Of a DNA stretch of 44,245 bases, positions 23,680 to 31,216 are shown one piece after another. The first letter of the stretch is position 1; each line of letters opens with the position of its first letter. A program made the translations under genes and the position numbers. The notes beneath the pieces are model-generated. The model did no database searches. It saw only the letters and a list, made by a program, of their open reading frames with translations, and was not told where the DNA came from. This stretch comes from a virus: positions 1 to 44,245 of IMG/VR virus record IMGVR_UViG_3300006789_000047; one strand, given 5' to 3'.

Positions 23680-25236
23680 ATGAAAGACTTTAAACATACT
23701 ACGATTTTTAGCTCTGAAATTAAACCATTAGTTCCAGAAGAAAAAGATAAATACCTAGCTCTAGCCAGTTTAACTGATATTGGAGGTTTTGTCCCAGACA
23801 TAGATACAGATAAAGAAATTGATCTGTTGCCGGTAGCTTTTAACGCTTTTGTCGCTAATAGAGTTAACAGAAATGATGACGTTATCAACACATCTACAGC
23901 TTTAGAGATTTACAAGAGTTTTATTAATAAGCCAATTAATATTGAGCATAATAGAGAAAGAGTCATTGGAGTTATTCTAAACGCTGGATTTTCCGAATTT
24001 GGTACAGATACCCCTTTGAAAGAAGAAGACATAAAAGATAAAAATACCCCTTTTAATGTTACGTTAGGTGGGGTAATATGGAGGGTTGCGAATAATGAAC
24101 TCGCCAATTTAATTGAGGATTCGAGTGATCCAACGAATGAAAATTATTTAAAAATTTCCGCTAGTTGGGAGTTAGGATTTAGTGAATACAATTTAGTTCT
24201 TCTAGAAGAAGATGAGAGAAATTTAGAAAATGCCGCTTATATTAAAGACGAAAATCAAGTCGAAGAAATGAGTCAGTACCTTAGATCATTAGGCGGCTCT
24301 GGTAAAACTGAAGATGATAAAAAAGTTTATAGACAGGTTATTGGAAGCGTAGTTCCCTTGGGAATTGGCTTAACTGAAACCCCCGCTGCCGATGTAAAAG
24401 GGGTAGCAACAGAAGAAACTGTTAAAAATCAAAAAACTGAACAAAAAGAACCAAATCTAGAGGGAAATGAAATTTTAGAAAAAAGTACAGAATTAATTTC
24501 TCAAAATAATGAAATAAATGTAGATACTAATCATAGGAATGTTATGAAAATTAATAAAATATCAGATATCACGGACGAGTCTATGAAGGAACTGTCCGCT
24601 ACTGCTATTAATGACTTTATTCAGGAGGAGTTAAAGAAGGCTTCTGATGAATATGTTACAGATAAGCAGAAGAGCGAAGACAACCTTAAGGCTGCTAACG
24701 AAAAGTATGAATCTTTAACTAAAGAACATGACGGCATTCTGTCTCAATTAGAAGACGTTAAGAATAGTCTGAGTGACCTTGAGCAAGAGAAGGCCGCGAG
24801 AGAATCTCTTGAGAGATTTTCTAGATTTATGGCCTCTCTGGACGAAGAGTACGCTTTAACTGAAGAAGACAGAAAAATTCTTGCTGCAGATATCAAAGAT
24901 ATGGACAGCGACTCTTTTGAATCTTACAGAGATAAGATGTCTGTTTTACTTGACCACAAGAAAAAGAGCAATCAGGTTGAAGCTTCCCAAAAGGAAGAAA
25001 AGGTTGTTGAAGTTTTGGCTTCTGAACAACCCAAGGAGCAACCCGAGCAAAAACTCGAAGAAAAGGTTGAGACTAAAGCAGAAGAATCAACACCAGAAGA
25101 AGTATTGGAGAACGTAGTTGCGGGAGAAGAACAAAACATTCCTAATTCCCAAACTGCTGAAGAACCAACCATTATGGAAAAATACAAAGATGCTTTTAGC
25201 ATCGATAATTTCGACATTAACATTAAAAAGTTTTAA
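23680..25236 (+). CDS. Prohead protease-scaffold fusion
   Basis: 518 residues. Residues 1-220 are a prohead serine protease: NIEHNRERVIG with H90 as the likely catalytic His, and YLKISASWELGFSEY with S160 or S162 as the nucleophile region. Residues about 290-400 are a charged coiled coil, as in scaffold proteins, followed by an acidic Pro/Glu linker and a conserved-looking end (KYKDAFSIDNFDINIKKF) that may dock on the capsid. The codons change from AAA-rich to AAG-rich near base 24550, where an internal start lies. The capsid gene follows two genes on. Confidence 0.82.
   Translation: MKDFKHTTIFSSEIKPLVPEEKDKYLALASLTDIGGFVPDIDTDKEIDLLPVAFNAFVANRVNRNDDVINTSTALEIYKSFINKPINIEHNRERVIGVILNAGFSEFGTDTPLKEEDIKDKNTPFNVTLGGVIWRVANNELANLIEDSSDPTNENYLKISASWELGFSEYNLVLLEEDERNLENAAYIKDENQVEEMSQYLRSLGGSGKTEDDKKVYRQVIGSVVPLGIGLTETPAADVKGVATEETVKNQKTEQKEPNLEGNEILEKSTELISQNNEINVDTNHRNVMKINKISDITDESMKELSATAINDFIQEELKKASDEYVTDKQKSEDNLKAANEKYESLTKEHDGILSQLEDVKNSLSDLEQEKAARESLERFSRFMASLDEEYALTEEDRKILAADIKDMDSDSFESYRDKMSVLLDHKKKSNQVEASQKEEKVVEVLASEQPKEQPEQKLEEKVETKAEESTPEEVLENVVAGEEQNIPNSQTAEEPTIMEKYKDAFSIDNFDINIKKF
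24544..25236 (+). CDS. Scaffold protein from internal start (candidate)
   Basis: An in-frame ATG at codon 289 of the protease-scaffold gene follows AGGA (24535-24538) with a 5-base spacer. It would give a 230-residue scaffold alone (MKINKISDITDESMKEL...), made in greater amount than the fusion, as lambda does for its protease and scaffold. Lysine codons are mostly AAA before this point and mostly AAG after it, like the capsid gene, which supports separate strong translation. Confidence 0.45.
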   Translation: MKINKISDITDESMKELSATAINDFIQEELKKASDEYVTDKQKSEDNLKAANEKYESLTKEHDGILSQLEDVKNSLSDLEQEKAARESLERFSRFMASLDEEYALTEEDRKILAADIKDMDSDSFESYRDKMSVLLDHKKKSNQVEASQKEEKVVEVLASEQPKEQPEQKLEEKVETKAEESTPEEVLENVVAGEEQNIPNSQTAEEPTIMEKYKDAFSIDNFDINIKKF

Positions 25237-25262
25237 ACATTAATTAAAGGAAACATAATATT

Positions 25263-25817
25263 ATGGCAACATTAAGACCATTCAGAGATTACAGTGAACA
25301 CGATGTAATCAACTTGTTCTGTTATGACGGAACTTCTCTAACTCGTGGTGCAATTGTCAAACTTGATAGCACTCAAGGCTGGGCGGCTGATCAGACTTTT
25401 AAAACAGAGTCTATGATCTCCAACCTAGGCTTAAGCAATGCTGTCAGTGATAGACACGCTCTCAAATCCAGAGTTGCTCTTAGCAACAGTGGAGATGCAG
25501 AAGTGTTGGGCATGGCACTTTATGACGTTGCTGAAGTTGACGAAAACGGTGAAAAGTTGATTTTTAACCCACGTAAAGCTGCTGAGATGCAGACTGTTTT
25601 GAGCGGACAGGCTTTGCCTGTTGTTACTGACGGTATCTTCTTAGTTAACGGCGTGACAAACCCATCCTTGGCCCTAGCAGGAGTGAAAGCTTATTCGCTA
25701 GACAATGGTGCAATCGGTGCTCTCCCTGCTGGTGAAGAGGGATTAGCAGTATCAGTTGGTAAGTTCCTTGGCGGCACTGCTGCTAATGGCGACGTACTAC
25801 TCAAACTTGAACTTTAA
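25263..25817 (+). CDS. Decoration-like head protein
   Basis: 184 residues, starting MATLRPFRDYSEHDVINLF. Glycine- and valine-rich beta sequence, no signal peptide, and a codon choice like that of the capsid gene next to it (25837). AAAGGA precedes the start. Size, place between scaffold and capsid, and probable high expression fit a capsid-stabilising or decoration protein. No specific family motif is seen. Confidence 0.6.
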   Translation: MATLRPFRDYSEHDVINLFCYDGTSLTRGAIVKLDSTQGWAADQTFKTESMISNLGLSNAVSDRHALKSRVALSNSGDAEVLGMALYDVAEVDENGEKLIFNPRKAAEMQTVLSGQALPVVTDGIFLVNGVTNPSLALAGVKAYSLDNGAIGALPAGEEGLAVSVGKFLGGTAANGDVLLKLEL

Positions 25818-25836
25818 TAATTAGGAGAATATAGAT

Positions 25837-26967
25837 ATGAAGTTAAAATTAAAACACACCCCGGAGCAGGTTGAGCTTATTAAAGCTATTGGCTCCAAGA
25901 ACAAATCTGTTTCTCAAGAAGCTCAGGAAGCATTTGCAGCTTTTATCGGACCTATTGTTCAAAAAGTTATTCAACAAGCCTCTACGGCTGGAATGATTTA
26001 CGCTGACGCAGAATACGATGAGGATGATTCTCCTTCGTATCCGTTAGATTTGTACTATAACGAGGGTGAAGGCTACGTTAACGTATGGTCCCAAACTATG
26101 GCTGGTGGCCTTCCGACCTCATTGGTCGAAGGTGTTAAAGAGATGAAAATCTCCACCTACCGTTTGGACAGTGCTGTTAGCTTCCTTAAGAAATACGCTC
26201 GTAAGTCCCGTTTAGACGTTGTGAGCAAGGCTCTTGAGAGAATGTCCCAAGAGGTACTTGTTAAGCAAGAGAGAAACGCTTGGGCGGTCATCTTAACAGC
26301 TTTAGCTAAGGCTAGTACTTCTCACGTTAACGACGCTGGTAATCCTACGGATAGCCACATCGTTCAAGGTGATATTAGTGATGGGCTTACTCTTGAGAAC
26401 TTAAATAGCTTAATGATTCTCATGAGAAGAATTAATCAATCGTGGGCTGGTGGTACTGCCTCTAACCATGATTCGTTTGGCGTGACTGACTTATTTGTTA
26501 GTCCCGAGCAAAAGGGTAAGATCAGAAGAATGGCTTATAACCCTCTTTCTACTGATAGTAAACCGCAAGGCACACAAGCTTTGCCTGATGGTGTTAAAGA
26601 AGATATTTATCGTGCCGCTGGTGCGAGTGAAATCTTCGGTATCAGAATTACTGATATGACCGAATTAGGTGTTGGACGTAAGTATAACAAATTGTTCGAA
26701 GAAATGGCCTCTGGAATTAATCTTTCCGGCGGTAGTTCTTTTGACGACTCCTCTAGTCACGAATTGGCCATCGGCCTTGACTTGTCTAAGGAAGCTTTCG
26801 TTCGCGCAGTTGCCCGTCAAGCTGACAGTGGTGGTACGTTTAGCGTTCTTCCTGACGATCAGTTTGTCGCTCGTTCTGACAAGACCGGTTTTTACGGATT
26901 CTTGGAAGAGGGCCGCGTTTGTATCGATGCTCGTGCCATTTCCGGTATCGTATTTGGTACTGCTTAA
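25837..26967 (+). CDS. Major capsid protein
   Basis: 376 residues, a usual size for the HK97-like fold. The start is helical (residues 1-55). A long spine-helix-like region lies around 115-160 (SAVSFLKKYARKSRLDVVSK and onward). It ends with domains rich in short strands. It uses codons such as CGT, CTT and AAG far more than the neighbouring AT-rich genes, the mark of a highly expressed gene. AGGAG lies 11 bases before the ATG, and a strong terminator follows. Several hundred copies would form the shell. Confidence 0.85.
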   Translation: MKLKLKHTPEQVELIKAIGSKNKSVSQEAQEAFAAFIGPIVQKVIQQASTAGMIYADAEYDEDDSPSYPLDLYYNEGEGYVNVWSQTMAGGLPTSLVEGVKEMKISTYRLDSAVSFLKKYARKSRLDVVSKALERMSQEVLVKQERNAWAVILTALAKASTSHVNDAGNPTDSHIVQGDISDGLTLENLNSLMILMRRINQSWAGGTASNHDSFGVTDLFVSPEQKGKIRRMAYNPLSTDSKPQGTQALPDGVKEDIYRAAGASEIFGIRITDMTELGVGRKYNKLFEEMASGINLSGGSSFDDSSSHELAIGLDLSKEAFVRAVARQADSGGTFSVLPDDQFVARSDKTGFYGFLEEGRVCIDARAISGIVFGTA

Positions 26968-26990
26968 GTCACGAAATAAAAAAATTCAAG

Positions 26991-27015
26991 CCCCGCCATT
27001 TGGCGGGGTTTTTTT
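26991..27015 (+). terminator. Rho-independent terminator after the capsid gene
   Basis: A perfect stem CCCCGCCA/TGGCGGGG (26991-26998, 27001-27008) around TT, followed by seven T residues. Confidence 0.92.
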
Positions 27016-27046
27016 ATATCTTTACTTTGAAAAATAAGAGATTATA

Positions 27047-27054
27047 GTGTATTT
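27047..27054 (+). promoter_or_regulatory. GTGTATTT motif (putative late promoter)
   Basis: 16 bases before the start at 27063, with no Shine-Dalgarno between. If it is a -10 box, the transcript would be nearly leaderless. Confidence 0.45.
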
Positions 27055-27062
27055 AAATAAGT

Positions 27063-28649
27063 ATGCCTGAAAGACGAGAAAGTAAGTATTTGTCTAGGAG
27101 AGTCTCTCACCCAGAGCCGCCTCACCGAAAATTGGGGAAAGATGGCAAAGTAAAAATTTATGATGATGGATCAATAAAAGCTACTAAGTTTATTGATGAT
27201 AATGATAGGGATATCAGTTTTGCAGAATTTAATAAAAAGATCGATAATGTAGAAGGTTATTATTTTGAAAGACCTATAGATGACGCTACAGTAGTACAAT
27301 ATATTCCTGATAAAACTACTAAAATATTTAAAACTAAAGTTTCTCAATCAGTTAAAATTAAAAACGTTTTTGCGGTTATCGCTGGAAGCGTAAAAAGGTT
27401 TGTACTTGAAAACCTAGATAGATATAAGCACGAAGATAGATTTGTTAAAAGAGAAATTGATAAAGTAATTAAAAGGGCTCAGAATTATCATTTCGCTCTT
27501 CAGGGGCAGGGAGAAAATTACTACAATAGAAGATATATAGATTCTACAAATTTTGGTCCATATAATTATGATGTTAAATTAAAAGTCACTGAAAGTGTTT
27601 TTAATATAAATGATATTTTAGTTATTAAAACTGGAAATTTCGCTGAACATAAAGTTGGTCACGGACTAATACCTTCAGGCGAAACAATTATCTTTGCCAC
27701 CCCAACTACTGTTAAAGTTTATACTGGATCAGGAGAATATTTGTCTACGGGAACGCATTGGACTTCAATAACTGAAACTGGATACAATGGTGTAACTGGA
27801 TATATGTATACGGGGACTTATTCGAATACGTATACTCAAAAATTTGGAGGAATGTCTAACTCTGTTGATATTTACTCAGTGTCTTCTAGTCACGTTTACA
27901 TTCCAAAAGGTACGACCTTAGAGACAAAATTACATTACACACATACCGCTGATGGACACCCAGACTCCGAACCTTTCACATTTGGAACAAGAAATCAAGA
28001 CCCTCTTGATGGACAAATCTTTAGTTGGGATTGCGGGACAGTAAGAACTAAAGGCAAAAGAAAACATGAAGTTTATACTGGTATTTGGGATGGAGTAATT
28101 CCATCGGGAGTTCCGTTTAAGTTTGAAACTTGGTCTACGAATCCTACCAACATAGGCTTTAACGGAGAAATTTCCGTAACGCCAATAGACGAAACAATAA
28201 CGTGTGATTTTGAAACTACATGCACAGCCGAAGGAATAGACGAAATATATGAAACGTCAATTTTAAAAGCCAAGAAAAAAGCTGAAGGTTTATGTTATAG
28301 AAAACTAAATAATTATTTAGTAGATAAAGGGGTAAAAAGTAAAAACGCTAAGATGAAAAAATTTGAGAGCATGATAACTAAAAATGCCCAAAATATTTAC
28401 GAAGGTCTTAGCTATATAAGAAACGAATCTTTACAAAAACAAAGAGGAATTGTATTTAGTCCTTTAGATTCTTTATATTATTATGATGGAACTTTAGAAA
28501 CGTATGGAGGATCAAAATTAAACGCCAAGTATTCTTATAAAGACATTATAGATGCGCTTGAAAATAATACAAAAGCTTCATTAATTAGCCCTTATTCTTC
28601 CCAAGGAGGAAGTAGTACTGCGACTAACACAAGTAATATGGGATATTAA
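27063..28649 (+). CDS. Large structural protein of unknown class
   Basis: 528 residues. Residues 1-150 are charged and helical. The middle is beta-rich with aromatic and Gly/Thr repeats (TGYMYTGTYSNTY), like receptor-facing or tail surface domains, and residues about 400-470 are helical again. It ends in a Ser/Thr/Gly-rich tail. No enzyme motif. It is followed two bases on by the cupredoxin-containing gene, so the two are probably parts of one structure. Confidence 0.55.
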   Translation: MPERRESKYLSRRVSHPEPPHRKLGKDGKVKIYDDGSIKATKFIDDNDRDISFAEFNKKIDNVEGYYFERPIDDATVVQYIPDKTTKIFKTKVSQSVKIKNVFAVIAGSVKRFVLENLDRYKHEDRFVKREIDKVIKRAQNYHFALQGQGENYYNRRYIDSTNFGPYNYDVKLKVTESVFNINDILVIKTGNFAEHKVGHGLIPSGETIIFATPTTVKVYTGSGEYLSTGTHWTSITETGYNGVTGYMYTGTYSNTYTQKFGGMSNSVDIYSVSSSHVYIPKGTTLETKLHYTHTADGHPDSEPFTFGTRNQDPLDGQIFSWDCGTVRTKGKRKHEVYTGIWDGVIPSGVPFKFETWSTNPTNIGFNGEISVTPIDETITCDFETTCTAEGIDEIYETSILKAKKKAEGLCYRKLNNYLVDKGVKSKNAKMKKFESMITKNAQNIYEGLSYIRNESLQKQRGIVFSPLDSLYYYDGTLETYGGSKLNAKYSYKDIIDALENNTKASLISPYSSQGGSSTATNTSNMGY

Positions 28650-28651
28650 TT

Positions 28652-29899
28652 ATGGGATTTAAAAGAGACATAAAAGTAAAGAAGGTTAATAGAACCTTTA
28701 ATATTAATGTAAGATTATATCATAATAGTGAATCTTATAATAGAACGTATGATGCTACCCCAAGGTATTACCTTGAGCCTGTAAAATTAAACTACGTAGA
28801 AAGAGCCGCTTTTACAGAAACTGGGGGTAAAGCTAAAGATTATATAAAAATTGCAAATAGGCAATGGGGAGGGATTCATGAAGATGACTTAACGGACGAG
28901 CAAATAGAATTTATTTATAGTCAAATCAAAAGCTCTTTTCCTTATGGCTATGTAACTGGTAATGAAGCGTCAGAAAAAAAATACTTAATAGATTTTAAAG
29001 GTAATCATAGTTACCAATCTCACTTAGAAGAATATTGGGTTAATCATCAAGACGAAATTGTTGAAAGAAAAAAAGATCATTTAGGAAATTATACGACCCC
29101 TTACCCTTACGTAGAAATAAGTAACATTGATGAAGTTATAAAATATAAATATACAGAAGGCACAGTTCCCGAAGTAATGAACGACGCTACCTATGACCCA
29201 TATACAACTTCTTCTTTCGGGGATGTACAAGCTAGAATTAATCCCACAACTAATTGCGCTCCAGATGTAATTAATATTTCAGTTGTTCCGTACCAAGGTC
29301 ATAACGTTTTTGCTCAAGGGTATATCGAAAAGCCAATTTACTCTTTCAAGGTTGGAGAAACTTACACTTTTAATATGGCTACGCCTTGGAGTGGGAATCA
29401 CCCACTTCAATTCAGTTCTACCTATGACGGGACACATACTTCAGGTGTCGGCTGGACAGGAGTTGAATATACTGACGGAGTAACTAAAAATACATCAGTT
29501 AGTGGGGAGGGCTACGCTTCATATAATGTCTCCATAGATATAACTAGTGATACTCCTGACCCTTTGTTTTTCTATTGCCCAAATCACGGCCAAATGGGTG
29601 GCTGGGGATTTATTGATAATAATTGCGATCCAACATTAGGTTTACCGCTTGTAGTAACTTCTCTCGAAAATGGAGTTCTTATTGGTGAAAGTAGTCTTAA
29701 TATACATAATAGTAATGGCTTTTATGCTGGTAACTCCATTGTTATTGAGTCGGGTAATGTAAATCAAGAAACAGTGACTGTAAAAACAGTAACTAACGGA
29801 ATTTTAAATTTATTGACACCTTTAACTAAAAATCATGATATTAACTCCGTAATTACTAGCCCAAATAGGTCTGGGGTAAATGGTGCTATGTCTTATTAA
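28652..29899 (+). CDS. Structural protein with cupredoxin-like domain
   Basis: 415 residues. Residues about 205-322 look like a cupredoxin (type I copper) fold: YSFKVGETYTF, then NHPLQF with H250, and FFYCPNHGQMGGWGF with C309, H312 and M315. His, Cys, His, Met in this order and spacing is the usual copper set. Similar CxxHxxMGG phrases occur in structural proteins of marine phages, where copper binding is untested. Residues 1-200 and 330-415 appear to be other structural domains. There is no signal peptide, so it is presumably part of the virion rather than an electron carrier. Confidence 0.65.
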   Translation: MGFKRDIKVKKVNRTFNINVRLYHNSESYNRTYDATPRYYLEPVKLNYVERAAFTETGGKAKDYIKIANRQWGGIHEDDLTDEQIEFIYSQIKSSFPYGYVTGNEASEKKYLIDFKGNHSYQSHLEEYWVNHQDEIVERKKDHLGNYTTPYPYVEISNIDEVIKYKYTEGTVPEVMNDATYDPYTTSSFGDVQARINPTTNCAPDVINISVVPYQGHNVFAQGYIEKPIYSFKVGETYTFNMATPWSGNHPLQFSSTYDGTHTSGVGWTGVEYTDGVTKNTSVSGEGYASYNVSIDITSDTPDPLFFYCPNHGQMGGWGFIDNNCDPTLGLPLVVTSLENGVLIGESSLNIHNSNGFYAGNSIVIESGNVNQETVTVKTVTNGILNLLTPLTKNHDINSVITSPNRSGVNGAMSY

Positions 29900-29921
29900 T
29901 TGTTGATATTTTAAATAAATA

Positions 29922-29929
29922 GTGTAATA
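29922..29929 (+). promoter_or_regulatory. GTGTAATA motif (putative late promoter)
   Basis: 21 bases before the Cys-rich lipopeptide start at 29943; TAAGGA (29937-29942) abuts the start. Confidence 0.45.
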
Positions 29930-29942
29930 TAATCATAAGGAT

Positions 29943-30095
29943 ATGAAAAAGATTTTAACAAGTTTAGCTGCAGTATTTTTTGCAATTGGGTGCAATTGGG
30001 GAAATTCCGGATGTACAGACTGTTCGTGTGAAGCGGGATGTTGCTCATCCGACACTTGTTCAGTAGTCGATTGTAACTGTAGCTGTAAAAAATAA
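29943..30095 (+). CDS. Cys-rich 50-residue lipoprotein-like peptide
   Basis: Signal-like start MKKILTSLAAVFFAIGC, whose AIGC fits a lipobox, followed by a short stretch with about 11 cysteines in 28 residues (CSC, GCC, CNCSC). Such density suggests metal binding or many disulfides. It ends in KK with TAA at 30093-30095. A group I intron core begins directly after, and part of this ORF (30045-30056) copies an intron segment. If the intron's 5' splice site lies inside this ORF, the mature product would differ; this cannot be settled from the sequence. Confidence 0.5.
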   Translation: MKKILTSLAAVFFAIGCNWGNSGCTDCSCEAGCCSSDTCSVVDCNCSCKK

Positions 30096-30101
30096 TTTGG
30101 C

Positions 30102-30301
30102 CGTATCGGATGAATTCGGTGGAACTCTTTTTTTGAAGACAATACCGAGCCAAGCCAGAAAGGGTATAAGTTTTCTGGAAGGTGTAGAGACTAGGTAGTG
30201 AGTCCCAACAATAATCTACCCAAGAGCGTCCGACACTTAAATAAAGTGAAGATATAGTCCGAACTGCATGGTGACATGCAGATGTTGTAATTAAAAAAAT
30301 G
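30102..30301 (+). ncRNA. Group I intron (ribozyme core)
   Basis: A self-splicing intron core close in layout to phage T4 td-type introns. P3 is TCGGATG (30106-30112) with CGTCCGA (30227-30233), 7 bp including one G-U. P4/P5 region: TCGGT (30116-30120) with ACCGA (30144-30148), containing the GACAAT phrase. P6: CCAGAAA (30155-30161) with TTTCTGG (30172-30178). P7: AGACTA (30188-30193) with TAGTC in AAGATATAGTCC (30249-30260). P8: CACTT/AAGTG (30234-30248). P9: CTGCATG/CATGCAG around a GTGA tetraloop, from about 30264. No homing endonuclease ORF lies inside. Exact splice sites are unclear. Confidence 0.85.
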
Positions 30302-30434
30302 ACGATAACAAATTGGATCAGTGGTCGGTGCAAAGTACCAAGCTGTAAGTATGCCCTTCCAGTCGCGGCGAACCAAACCACTAGTCGGCTAACCAAAAAA
30401 GGAATAAGATGGCAAATAGTAAAAAAAAGATAGC
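30299..30434 (+). CDS. Doubtful ORF, possible 3' exon
   Basis: An open frame of 44 residues beginning at the intron end (MTITNWISGRCKVPSCKYAL...), running past the start of the gene at 30409. It may be the 3' exon of a gene split by the intron, since the 5' exon is not identifiable, or a chance frame. A second frame gives a 15-codon stretch to a TAA at about 30347 that could also be the exon. Confidence 0.2.
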
Positions 30435-30795
30435 GAAAGGCTCAAAAACCAAAAAAGGGTTAAATAAAATGAGTCAAACTCATGCTATGGAACAGCCTAA
30501 GAAATATACTCCTTCCACTTTAGATCAAGTGTGGGGAGATACCGGGCTTTCAAAATATCAAACTTTAGATATTAAAGTTTATAAGCAACAATTAGATGAT
30601 TATAATAAATCTGATCTTCAAGCTCACGCTAAATACGTAGGTCTTCTTCCGTTAGATAACGCAACATTATTAAAAAATAGACTCATTAATGAGTTTGAAA
30701 GACATGTAGCAAGTTATCGGAGGCCACCCGATAACCCTAACGCTAACATAAAATTATCAGCGGAAGCAAAAAAAATCCTCTCTGAAGGTAGGTAA
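30409..30795 (+). CDS. Small protein with SAP-like region
   Basis: 128 residues. Residues 1-30 are very basic. YQTLDIKVYKQQLDDYNKSD, then LQAHAKYVGLLPLDNATLLKNRL (about 50-95), resembles a SAP-like helix-turn-helix that binds DNA. AAAAAAGGAATAAG before the start is a good ribosome site. It sits between the intron and the baseplate or fibre genes. The SAP assignment is by pattern only. Confidence 0.5.
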   Translation: MANSKKKIAKGSKTKKGLNKMSQTHAMEQPKKYTPSTLDQVWGDTGLSKYQTLDIKVYKQQLDDYNKSDLQAHAKYVGLLPLDNATLLKNRLINEFERHVASYRRPPDNPNANIKLSAEAKKILSEGR

Positions 30796-30829
30796 AGTTT
30801 AAAATCCAAATCTAATTTACCAATTATAG

Positions 30830-30837
30830 GTGTAATT
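30830..30837 (+). promoter_or_regulatory. GTGTAATT motif (putative late promoter)
   Basis: 21 bases before the start at 30851. Confidence 0.45.
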
Positions 30838-30850
30838 CTTAACAAGAGTT

Positions 30851-31216
30851 ATGCCTATTTACTATAATCTAGATGTCGTTCAGGGTTCTTCGTTTTCTGC
30901 ACGTTTAAACGCAAAAAATAGTGGCGGTACAGCTATAGACATTACTGACCACGCAGTAAGAGGTGCTATTAAGAATAGGTATTCTGATACCACAGCTTTA
31001 ATGACATTTACCCCCACAATTGTTGACGCTTCTGCGGGAACAGTTGATATTTATTTGAGTGGAATTCAAACAGCTACTTTGCCTATTACTCAAGCTGTTT
31101 ATGATGTAGAAATGTATAAAACTGGAGCGGATGGACTAGATGACAATAGCTATGTAGTAAAATTACTAGATGGAAAAGTTAACGTTCACCCAGAAGTTAC
31201 TACGAGTACTAGCTAA
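30851..31216 (+). CDS. Small baseplate or fibre-attachment protein
   Basis: 121 residues, all beta-like. Residues 4-40 (YYNLDVVQGSSFSARL) and the end (VYDVEMYKTGADGLDDNS, then VVKLLDGKVNVHPEVTTS) match small N-terminal-type baseplate domains that hold fibres, as seen in BppU-like proteins. Its stop shares one base with the ATG of the next fibre gene, which supports joint assembly. Confidence 0.6.
   Translation: MPIYYNLDVVQGSSFSARLNAKNSGGTAIDITDHAVRGAIKNRYSDTTALMTFTPTIVDASAGTVDIYLSGIQTATLPITQAVYDVEMYKTGADGLDDNSYVVKLLDGKVNVHPEVTTSTS

Noticed and set aside
29911-30396. Minus-strand ORFs across the intron region
   Set aside because: They run through the conserved ribozyme core on the opposite strand and have no recognisable protein features.
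30302-30408. tRNA or tRNA-like structure after the intron
   Set aside because: Some short complementary stretches exist, but no cloverleaf with a T-arm motif and anticodon stem can be drawn.
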